Shown here: positions 1-5,395 of the stretch, piece by piece | Numbering within the stretch: position 1 is the stretch's first letter | Layout: each line of letters opens with the position of its first letter | Made by a program: the position numbers and the translations under genes | NCBI GenBank assembly: GCA_030649435.1 | Contig: JAUSKE010000066.1 | Span: 1-5,395, forward strand | DNA length: 5,395 nucleotides | DNA from: Deltaproteobacteria bacterium | GTDB taxonomy: Bacteria; UBA10199; JACPAL01; JACOUP01 | Direction: 5' to 3' | The notes under the pieces: generated by a model | Told to the model about the DNA's origin: nothing | Database searches by the model: none | Seen by the model: only the letters and a program-made list of their open reading frames with translations

Positions 1-611
1 CATCCCAGCTTTTTCGAGAACTGAATAATCTCCATCACCTGGTGCAGGTTGGTGTCGCTGATGACGGTGTTCATCACCAGTGGGGCGCGGGAGCCGAGTT
101 CCTTCTTTCGTGCGGTGACCCACTTCAGATTCTCGGTAACAATTTCAGAAACGTTACGAGCCCCACGCTGTTTGTCGGCCACTTCACCGAAACCGTCAAA
201 GGAACAACCGATATTGAGGTTGTGCTTCAGACAGGCGTCGATGCTCCGACGAAAACGGTCATTCCGTCCGTAAAAATTGGAGACAATCCCCATCCGGAAG
301 GGAAATCGCTTGGCGGCATAGTCGATAATCTCGGGTAACTCCGGGGCGATGGTTGGCTCCCCACCGGAAAAAGTGATGCTTGGGATGGCGTACGATTTCA
401 ATCGATCCAGGTAAAGTTTGAAATCATCCAAGGTGATGCTGGGGCCACCGTTCACATCCAATTCGGCGTTGCACATCGGGCATTGCTGGTTGCACAAACG
501 GGTGGTGTAGAGGTTCAGGTTGAGGATGATCGGTTTGCCGACAGCGATCCTTCCGGCCATTCGGAAAACCGCCTTGGCCTTGTCAAAACTGTTCGCACGA
601 CCGGCTGGCAT
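1..611 (-). CDS. Radical SAM domain protein (partial, C-terminal part beyond left edge)
   Basis: This is an uninterrupted reading frame of 203 codons on the minus strand that leaves the window at base 1. Residues 40-47 read CNQQCPMC, the CxxxCxxC motif whose three cysteines (C40, C44, C47) bind the 4Fe-4S cluster that cleaves S-adenosylmethionine. FSGGEPT at 81-87 is the SAM-binding GGEP motif of the second strand. The N-terminal layout (basic lead, then IILNLNLYTTRLC) fits the MoaA/PqqE/SkfB-like class of radical SAM enzymes. The SPASM or other C-terminal region that would narrow the substrate is not in the window, so the reaction is unknown. An in-frame TAA at 624-626 limits the start. ATG at 611 is the first available, but no good ribosome binding site precedes it. 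M18 (ATG at 560), preceded by a purine-rich AAGGCGG, is an alternative. It is divergent from the flippase-like gene. The family call is firm; the role is open. Confidence 0.9.
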   Translation of the reverse strand, partial: MPAGRANSFDKAKAVFRMAGRIAVGKPIILNLNLYTTRLCNQQCPMCNAELDVNGGPSITLDDFKLYLDRLKSYAIPSITFSGGEPTIAPELPEIIDYAAKRFPFRMGIVSNFYGRNDRFRRSIDACLKHNLNIGCSFDGFGEVADKQRGARNVSEIVTENLKWVTARKKELGSRAPLVMNTVISDTNLHQVMEIIQFSKKLG

Positions 612-635
612 TGGTGCAAAAGGTTAGCCTGTTCC

Positions 636-663
636 TTGACTACTAGCAAGTCTGTAGTTTAAA
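636..663 (+). promoter_or_regulatory. Possible sigma70-type promoter for the flippase-like gene
   Basis: In the divergent gap, TTGACT (636-641) matches five of six -35 consensus bases. After 16 bases, TTTAAA (658-663) matches four of six -10 bases. Transcription would start near 670, leaving a leader of only about 14 bases before the ATG at 684. The site is placed sensibly but rests on a short pattern match, and the -10 is weak. No equally good promoter for the minus-strand radical SAM gene was seen in the same gap. Confidence 0.3.
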
Positions 664-673
664 AGACACCCTT

Positions 674-678
674 GGGAG
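674..678 (+). promoter_or_regulatory. Ribosome binding site deciding the ATG 684 start
   Basis: GGGAG lies five bases before ATG 684. This favours ATG 684 over the in-frame TTG at 672 and GTG at 678, which would put the Shine-Dalgarno sequence inside or overlapping the coding region. Confidence 0.55.
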
Positions 679-683
679 TGAAA

Positions 684-1700
684 ATGAAAAGCTGGCGTTT
701 TCTTCGTTATTGTTTACCGGTTCTGGGGATCGGCTTCCTTGCCTTCGTTATCTGGAGGAGCGGGCCAGTCCATCTCTTGAATCAGATTCACAAGATTGGA
801 TGGAATTTTTTTGCCGTCCTCCTACTTTCAGCGATCAACTATTTTCTTTTCACGATTGCCTGGTTTCTTTGTTTGAACCCGCGAGAACCGCGCCCTTCTT
901 TTAAGGATCTTTTCAAAGTGAGGACTATTGGGGAGGCGGTGAATGCCACGACTCCCTTAGGTTTTGCCGCCGGCGATCCAGTTCGTGGCTTTTTATTGAA
1001 GGATAGGGTTGCCTGGCAGGGGCTCACCCGGTCGATCGTTGTCGTTCGATCGGTTTACATTTGGGCCGTGGTGGCCTTTATCACTGTCGGGGTTGGTTTT
1101 TTTATCGGAACCCACCTCTTGTCTCTGGCCCTTCTTACACAGTTATCCTCTTCTCTTTTTCTTCTTTTTATTTCTCTGGCCTTGATGGTCTTTGTCCAAC
1201 GACGCGGCCTTTTCTCTATTCTTCTCAAGGGGGTTGCTTTTGTTGGGATGGGTGAAAAAATCTCGGCCATAAAAAGAGAGGAACTGGCTGTGGTGGACGA
1301 AGCGATCCGGCAGGCTTATCAAACAAACCGCTTGAGACTGGTCGTTGCCTTCTTGTGCCACTTTGCTACCCGGTGTCTGATGGTTGTTGAAACCGCATGG
1401 ATCCTTCATTTTCTGGGCGCTTCACTCCCTTTTTCAGCTCTCTGGGCCGTGACGGCAATGGTCCCACTGGTCAATTTTATCTTTAGTTTTATCCCGGGAA
1501 GTTTAGGAATTCTGGAGGGGATGAGTGGTCTTGCCTTTTCTCTCTTGAGCCTCGATCCCGCATTGGGGGTGTCGCTTCAGGTCATCCGTCGGATTCGATC
1601 AGGGATCTGCGTTGTGATCGGTTGGTTCTTGTTGTTGATCTTTAAGTCTTCGAAGAAGGGTTCTCCCAAAGTTCTGCTTCAACCTGCCGAAGTTCGCTAG
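684..1700 (+). CDS. Flippase-like / lysylphosphatidylglycerol synthase transmembrane domain family protein
   Basis: This is a polytopic inner-membrane protein of 338 residues, the usual size for stand-alone members of the LPG_synthase_TM (UPF0104) family. Hydrophobic segments lie near residues 8-25, 41-63, 117-142, 145-171, 217-243, 250-273 and 307-321. Two conserved family patches are visible. One is the loop at 83-105, with GEAVNATTP followed by GDPVRGFLL. The other is FIPGSLGILEG at 269-279, followed by the RRIRS stretch at 302-306. There is no soluble aminoacyl-transferase domain of MprF type, so lysyl-PG synthesis itself is not indicated. Related proteins are thought to translocate or help deliver lipids or lipid-linked glycans. 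The substrate here is unknown. It converges on and overlaps the nucleotidyltransferase gene, whose operon includes a CDP-alcohol phosphatidyltransferase, so a lipid product of that cluster is a reasonable but unproven cargo. ATG 684 is chosen for its Shine-Dalgarno sequence. Confidence 0.85.
   Translation: MKSWRFLRYCLPVLGIGFLAFVIWRSGPVHLLNQIHKIGWNFFAVLLLSAINYFLFTIAWFLCLNPREPRPSFKDLFKVRTIGEAVNATTPLGFAAGDPVRGFLLKDRVAWQGLTRSIVVVRSVYIWAVVAFITVGVGFFIGTHLLSLALLTQLSSSLFLLFISLALMVFVQRRGLFSILLKGVAFVGMGEKISAIKREELAVVDEAIRQAYQTNRLRLVVAFLCHFATRCLMVVETAWILHFLGASLPFSALWAVTAMVPLVNFIFSFIPGSLGILEGMSGLAFSLLSLDPALGVSLQVIRRIRSGICVVIGWFLLLIFKSSKKGSPKVLLQPAEVR
1642..1700. other. 59-base convergent overlap of two coding regions
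   Basis: The stop codon of the plus-strand flippase-like gene (TAG ending at 1700) lies inside the minus-strand nucleotidyltransferase gene, whose stop (TAA) ends at 1642. The last 19 to 20 codons of each are therefore antisense to each other. I saw no strong hairpin plus T-run terminator for either strand here; only short stems such as CTTCGAAG and GGGTTCTCCC are present. Confidence 0.85.
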
Positions 1701-2364
1701 GGGTATCAATTTCGTACCAGCCATGCCCGCTGGCATCAAAGAGAGAAGGGTTTTCACCCCACAGGATCAGTGTCTCCAAGACCTCCTCGACAACAGCCTT
1801 TTCCCCATGGCGACGGAAGGTTGCCTCGACCGCTCGCTCGTAGGTTTTTCGAGCTGCGGCTGAACAATAAGTCATGCCGATATAACCACCGTCAAAAACT
1901 GGCAACTTCTTGCTGATCGCGATGAGTCTTCCTTCCTTGTTACAACGGATCTTCATGTCGTCGGTCCCTAAGGGACGGTCAAAGTCGCAGGCGGCTGTGA
2001 TCCCCTGCACGTTTTTGAGAAACGAACTGAAGAGAGAGGCGGGGTAGATATGATCGGCATTGGCGATCAGGAAGTCCCCATCCAGAGAGGGGAGAGCGGT
2101 GGCGAGGCTGAAGAGATTTCCTTTTTTGAAATCTCTATTTTGGAGAAGGTGGGGTTGCTTCTTGCAGGTCTCAAGGGATGCTTGAAGTCGGAAGAATTCG
2201 TATCCCCCCACGACAAAGACTTCCTCGATACTGGCTTTGTCACAGAGGTCCAACATGTAATGGATGAGCGGTTTGCCCAGAACGGGGATTAACGCCTTCG
2301 GTTGTGACCGGGAGAGCGGTCCGAGGCGGCTCCCTTGGCCCGCTGCCAGAATGACTACCTTCAT
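1642..2364 (-). CDS. Nucleotidyltransferase, CTP:inositol-1-phosphate cytidylyltransferase-like
   Basis: This is a 240-residue soluble enzyme with a Rossmann-like nucleotidyltransferase fold. Residues 6-25 form the NTP-binding signature (LAAGQGSRLG, then QPKAL, with K23 the likely phosphate-contacting lysine). NADHIY at 102-107 supplies the metal-binding aspartate D104, and WYEIDTPSE at 216-224 supplies a second acidic site (D220). Middle elements DR (129-130), MKIR (137-140), ISKKL (150-154) and FDGGYIGM (157-164) follow the order seen in CTP:inositol-1-phosphate and phosphocholine cytidylyltransferase-type proteins, and are less like MobA or glucose-1-phosphate thymidylyltransferases. It would charge an alcohol or sugar phosphate with CTP, releasing pyrophosphate, to make a substrate for the CDP-alcohol phosphatidyltransferase encoded two genes upstream. 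The start overlaps the HAD stop as ATGA, implying translational coupling; AAGAGA precedes the ATG. The 3' end overlaps the convergent flippase-like gene. Inositol phosphate as substrate is inferred; glycerol-, choline- or sugar-phosphate remain possible. Confidence 0.82.
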   Translation of the reverse strand: MKVVILAAGQGSRLGPLSRSQPKALIPVLGKPLIHYMLDLCDKASIEEVFVVGGYEFFRLQASLETCKKQPHLLQNRDFKKGNLFSLATALPSLDGDFLIANADHIYPASLFSSFLKNVQGITAACDFDRPLGTDDMKIRCNKEGRLIAISKKLPVFDGGYIGMTYCSAAARKTYERAVEATFRRHGEKAVVEEVLETLILWGENPSLFDASGHGWYEIDTPSELRQVEAELWENPSSKT

Positions 2365-3020
2365 AGAATCTCTTTTAGCTGAAGAAGGTTGTCGATCACG
2401 GAAATTTTGGGAAACTGTTTGTGGAACTCTTCCCTAGAAAAGGTGCCGGTTTTGCCGATAAAGTCGACCTGATGGCCGGCCGCTTTTTCGGCGTCCTTTA
2501 AGGAGTCACCGATAAAGAGGATCCCGTCGGAGGAGATCTTCAGAGTTTTTTGGATCTGTTCAAAATGTTCCTTCCCCTTGGCGAAGTTAGGTTGCCAGCC
2601 GAGGACAAGATCAAAGGCGGGATCACTTAATGAAAGTCCTTTTTCCAACAAAAAGGTTTCAATGACTTCCTGAAAGTTGTTTGAGGAGATAGCGATCTTG
2701 ATCCCCTTCTCGCGGAGGTATTGAAGAACTTCTGGAACCTGCTGAAAGAACTCTTTGGAAAGGTAGTTTTTCTTTTTTTCGACTTCAAAACGGCGGACGG
2801 CCTCTGTATTTCGAGCATCCCCAGGGAAGATATTTTCAATCTGTTCGCAAAAGGGGAGGCCGGAGGTCTCGAGATATTTTTGACGGGCAACTGACGGTAA
2901 GATTTGGTGCGTTTCGCTTAACACCTGTGCAGCGATATCGGCAAACCCGCTCATCGAATCGACCAGAGTCCCGTCGAAATCAAAAACGCAAACCTGTTTG
3001 GTTCGTTTAGTTTCCCTCAT
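2361..3020 (-). CDS. HAD-superfamily phosphatase
   Basis: This is a 219-residue haloacid dehalogenase-type hydrolase of the phosphoglycolate-phosphatase-like size class. All four catalytic motifs are present. Motif I is FDFDGTLVDS (13-22), with nucleophile D14 and acid/base D16. Motif II is ISSNN (111-115), with the serine/threonine position filled by serine. Motif III is a lysine at 148 or 150 in NFAKGK. Motif IV is FIGDSLKDA (169-177), with D172 and D176 for magnesium. The roughly 75-residue helical insert after motif I (about 22-95) is a C1-type cap that decides substrate. The protein is expected to be cytosolic and to remove phosphate from a small metabolite. It sits between the phosphatidyltransferase (14-base overlap) and the nucleotidyltransferase (4-base overlap). 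A substrate from that pathway, such as a phosphorylated inositol- or glycerol-type product, is likely by position but not shown. Repair of a by-product is an alternative. Confidence 0.85.
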   Translation of the reverse strand: MRETKRTKQVCVFDFDGTLVDSMSGFADIAAQVLSETHQILPSVARQKYLETSGLPFCEQIENIFPGDARNTEAVRRFEVEKKKNYLSKEFFQQVPEVLQYLREKGIKIAISSNNFQEVIETFLLEKGLSLSDPAFDLVLGWQPNFAKGKEHFEQIQKTLKISSDGILFIGDSLKDAEKAAGHQVDFIGKTGTFSREEFHKQFPKISVIDNLLQLKEIL

Positions 3021-3810
3021 CTCTACTCAGACAAACCTTTGATAGTACGGAAGTTTTGGCAAGGCCTTTTTTTAGGTTAAAGTAGGCCATCAAAAGCCAC
3101 CCAACAGTTGTTCCAAGGGCGACGGCATAAATAATCAGCTGGGGTTGTCCAATGGCGGCCAATAGAAGGAAGAGAAGGGCAAACGAGTCTTTTTTAAGAA
3201 AATAACGACCGTACTTAACGAAGCGGGGGAGAAACCCTTTTTCTTGCGAGATTTTCCCCACAAACTCCCGGTCATAGGTAACGAAGCTCCCTGAAGTGGT
3301 GTTTTTCTTGAGGAAGAGCAACATGATCGCAAGGAGAACAAAGAAGCTAAAGAGGGCAACCTCACCGGCGACAAGAATGAGAAAATCATGGGTTGTCTGA
3401 TAAAGGCCGATGGTGAGTCCGACTAAAAAAACAAGGAGGGTTAGATTGTCGCTTAACGTGTCAAGCCATTGCCCCATTTGAGTTGCCCGATCGGTTAGTT
3501 TGGCAACTTCACCGTCGACACCATCAAGGACAGAGGCCAATTGAAAGAAGAAGGCTCCCCAGAGGATGGAAGAGTCAGTTCCAAAGGCAGCCAAGAGTCC
3601 GGAGATCAAGCCGACCCCCATGTTGAAAAAGGTGATGTTGTTTGGCTTGAAACCACGTCGTGACAGGAAGAGACTGATTGGCAGGGAAAATCTTTTATTC
3701 AGGTGGCGTGCAACGAGACCGGTGGTGGATTGAACGATCTTTACACAGGTGGCGGCTTCGGCCTCTGTTGGTTTTAACAGGTTGAGATGGGAGTAGGGCA
3801 GTCTCGTCAT
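3007..3810 (-). CDS. CDP-alcohol phosphatidyltransferase (DIPP-synthase-like)
   Basis: This is an integral membrane enzyme of 267 residues that transfers a phospho-alcohol from a CDP-activated donor to an acceptor alcohol, releasing CMP. The family signature D-x2-D-G-x2-A-R-x8-G-x3-D-x3-D is present at residues 96-121 (D96, D99, G100, A103, G113, D117, D121), except that lysine K104 replaces the usual arginine. Before it, GLVARHLNKRFSLPISLFLS (31-50) and KPNNITFFN (55-63) match the amphipathic lead-in of the synthase half of bifunctional IPCT/DIPP synthases. Hydrophobic segments lie near 60-78, 82-96, 122-138, 143-167, 208-221 and 225-244, about six helices as in the family. The frame stays open upstream to 3906 inside ptsI, but ATG 3810 is chosen. 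It lies four bases after the ptsI stop, and the extra 32 residues (basic, cysteine-containing) have no family likeness. The acceptor is not deducible: phosphatidylinositol-type lipid, di-inositol phosphate or another diester are all possible. Confidence 0.85.
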   Translation of the reverse strand: MTRLPYSHLNLLKPTEAEAATCVKIVQSTTGLVARHLNKRFSLPISLFLSRRGFKPNNITFFNMGVGLISGLLAAFGTDSSILWGAFFFQLASVLDGVDGEVAKLTDRATQMGQWLDTLSDNLTLLVFLVGLTIGLYQTTHDFLILVAGEVALFSFFVLLAIMLLFLKKNTTSGSFVTYDREFVGKISQEKGFLPRFVKYGRYFLKKDSFALLFLLLAAIGQPQLIIYAVALGTTVGWLLMAYFNLKKGLAKTSVLSKVCLSRDEGN

Positions 3811-3814
3811 GGCG

Positions 3815-5395
3815 TCAGTCTTCTGGGAGAGCGATCTTCGACATCTCTTTACGCACGAGATGCTCGACATCGGATGAGGTCTTGCAGGCGAGTGCTTTTT
3901 CAACAAGCTCGGCTCCCTGTTTGAAAGTAACCTGCCGCAAGATTTTTTTGACCCGGGGGATTGAGAGCGGGTTCATCGAAAGCTCCGTCAGTCCGAGTCC
4001 CAGAAGGATGAGTAGGTAGAGAGGTTCGCCGGCCATTTCACCGCAGACGGAGACCTCAATATTTTTTTGCCGACCAGCCTCCGTGATTTGATTGAGCAGT
4101 CTCAAGATCGCTGGATGGAGCGGCTCGTAGAGGTAGGCGACATGCTCATTCACGCGATCAATGGCGATCGAGTACTGGATCAGGTCATTCGTGCCGATAC
4201 TTAAGAAATCAACCTCACCGGCAATCGCATCAGACATGATGGCGGCAGAGGGGACCTCAATCATCACCCCCAATTTAACGTTATGATCATAGGGGATCTT
4301 CTTTTCATCAAGCTCGGACTTTACGTCTGTAATGATCTTTTTGACCTGCCGAATCTCATCCAGGTTTGAAATCATCGGGATCAATATCTTGAGTTTGCCG
4401 TAGCGCGAGGCACGAAGCATCGCTCGCAGTTGCGCCTTGAAAAGCCCCTTTTCACGGAGGCAAAAGCGAATCGCCCGAAAGCCTAGAGCGGGGTTCAAGC
4501 TTTCGACATATTCAGAGTGTTCCGAATCCTCCAGGATTTTGTCGCCACCGATGTCGAGGGTTCGGATCGTTACCGGGTGCGGGGCCATCTGTCTCAAAAC
4601 TTTTTTGTAGTTTTGAAACTGTTCCTCCTCTGTCGGAAGCCTCTTTTGCCGGAGGTAGAGGACCTCGGTCCGGTAGAGCCCGATCCCCTCCGCCCCATAT
4701 TTCTTAATTGTGGGGATCTCTTCCGGCAGCTCCATGTTGGCAGCAAGGCGAAGGGTAAAATCATCTTTGGTGACGGCCGGCAGGTGGGCTTCCTTCAAGA
4801 GAAGGTTGTCCATCTGCTCGTATTTCTTTCGGAGATCCTGGTAATGGAGTTTGTCGGCGCGGCTGGGGTTGATAATGACCGTTCCCTCCGTACCATCAAG
4901 CAGCAGGATGTCATCCTCTTCAACCGATTGAGTGATACCGACAGCCCCGACGACGGCAGGGATTTCCAGTGCCTTGGCAAAGATGGCGGTGTGTGAGGTT
5001 TTGCCACCAACCTCCGTGACAAAACCGGCCACCGTTCCTTTGATAATCTGCGCGGTGTCGGCAGGGGAGAGGTCATGCACCACCAACAAAGTGTTCTTTT
5101 TAAAATGACGGGGATGCTCCTCTTCTTCGCCTCCCAAAAGATTTTTGAGGATCAGGTTGCCAACATGCTGGACGTCGGCCCGCCGTTCCTGAAAAAAATC
5201 AGAGGCATTGTCCATAAAGGCGGTATTGGCCTTGACCAAGGCCTTATCCAGGGCCCACTCGGGATTAATCTTTTCCTGTTTGATTGTGTTGACGGTCGAG
5301 GTGTAGAGCATCTCGTCCTTGGCGATCATCTGGTAGGTGTCGAGGATACGGATTTCATCCCCGACCTGGAACTTGCAGAGTTTTTCGCGGATTTT
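3815..5395 (-). CDS. ptsI: Phosphoenolpyruvate-protein phosphotransferase (PTS enzyme I), 5'-partial
   Basis: Enzyme I takes phosphate from PEP onto a histidine and passes it to HPr, the first step of the phosphotransferase system in the cytosol. The frame is open from base 5395, with 526 codons visible. By comparison with E. coli enzyme I, about 54 N-terminal residues lie outside the window, giving a full length near 580. In visible-residue numbering, the helical HPr-binding part ends around 90. The phosphohistidine motif GGKTSHTAIFAKALEIPAVVG has its active-site His at residue 135 (bases 4991-4993). The PEP-binding barrel follows: YRTEVLYL and LPTEEEQF at about 241-260, TLDIGGDK, NPALGFRAIR, MIEVPSAA, LSIGTNDLIQYS, and VCGEMAGEP with catalytic Cys at about 451. 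All key residues are kept, so it should be active. No HPr gene is visible; it may lie upstream, off the right edge. It is the first visible gene of the minus-strand unit, four bases ahead of the phosphatidyltransferase. Confidence 0.96.
   Translation of the reverse strand, partial: KIREKLCKFQVGDEIRILDTYQMIAKDEMLYTSTVNTIKQEKINPEWALDKALVKANTAFMDNASDFFQERRADVQHVGNLILKNLLGGEEEEHPRHFKKNTLLVVHDLSPADTAQIIKGTVAGFVTEVGGKTSHTAIFAKALEIPAVVGAVGITQSVEEDDILLLDGTEGTVIINPSRADKLHYQDLRKKYEQMDNLLLKEAHLPAVTKDDFTLRLAANMELPEEIPTIKKYGAEGIGLYRTEVLYLRQKRLPTEEEQFQNYKKVLRQMAPHPVTIRTLDIGGDKILEDSEHSEYVESLNPALGFRAIRFCLREKGLFKAQLRAMLRASRYGKLKILIPMISNLDEIRQVKKIITDVKSELDEKKIPYDHNVKLGVMIEVPSAAIMSDAIAGEVDFLSIGTNDLIQYSIAIDRVNEHVAYLYEPLHPAILRLLNQITEAGRQKNIEVSVCGEMAGEPLYLLILLGLGLTELSMNPLSIPRVKKILRQVTFKQGAELVEKALACKTSSDVEHLVRKEMSKIALPED

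Noticed and set aside
42..338. 98-codon plus-strand open frame at the left edge
   Set aside because: It is antisense to the radical SAM coding region, whose cysteine and GGEP motifs show the minus strand is the coding one.
635..650. CTTG...CAAG inverted repeat in the divergent gap, considered as an operator
   Set aside because: Only four base pairs match on each side and the centre is not palindromic, which is expected by chance.
1648..1682. Short stems near the convergent gene ends, considered as a bidirectional terminator
   Set aside because: The stems are three to four base pairs, with no adjoining T-run on either strand.
2050..2292. 80-codon plus-strand open frame within the nucleotidyltransferase gene
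   Set aside because: It lies opposite the conserved nucleotidyltransferase motifs and has no recognisable protein features.
3811..3906. In-frame 32-codon N-terminal extension of the phosphatidyltransferase overlapping the end of ptsI
   Set aside because: The extension shows no family similarity, lies wholly antiparallel-free within the same-strand ptsI coding region in another frame, and ATG 3810 sits naturally four bases after the ptsI stop.
4517..4996. 159-codon plus-strand open frame opposite ptsI
   Set aside because: It is antisense to strongly conserved enzyme I motifs, has no recognisable domain, and is explained by the codon pattern of the real gene.

Overview
The window looks like a bacterial chromosome segment of roughly balanced base composition from a Gram-negative-type or deep-branching bacterium. 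It is gene-dense, with short spacers, overlapping genes and no mobile elements, RNA genes or repeats that I can see. The proteins do not fix the lineage. The mix (a PTS enzyme I beside envelope or solute phospho-alcohol genes and a stand-alone radical SAM protein) would fit deltaproteobacteria-like or candidate-phylum genomes, but that is only a guess.

Layout. Positions 1-611 (minus) carry the N-terminal 203 residues of a radical SAM protein that runs off the left edge. A 72-base divergent gap (612-683) separates it from a plus-strand membrane protein of the lysylphosphatidylglycerol-synthase-TM / flippase-like family (684-1700). Everything right of this is on the minus strand and reads leftwards as one tight unit. 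It starts with ptsI (PTS enzyme I, 5' end off the right edge, ending at 3815). After a 4-base gap comes a CDP-alcohol phosphatidyltransferase (3810-3007), which overlaps a HAD phosphatase (3020-2361) by 14 bases. The HAD gene overlaps a sugar/alcohol-phosphate nucleotidyltransferase (2364-1642) by 4 bases (ATGA). The last gene and the flippase-like gene converge and overlap by 59 bases.

How the genes may work together. The nucleotidyltransferase resembles the CTP:inositol-1-phosphate cytidylyltransferase (IPCT) group. The phosphatidyltransferase carries the CDP-alcohol signature and an N-terminal stretch typical of the synthase half of bifunctional IPCT/DIPP synthases. With a phosphatase encoded between them, the three genes could make an activated CDP-alcohol (possibly CDP-inositol), transfer it to an acceptor alcohol or phospho-alcohol, and dephosphorylate the product. 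The neighbouring flippase-like protein could move a lipid product across the membrane. Tight linkage to ptsI suggests co-expression with the PTS, but a functional link is inference. The substrates cannot be read from sequence alone.
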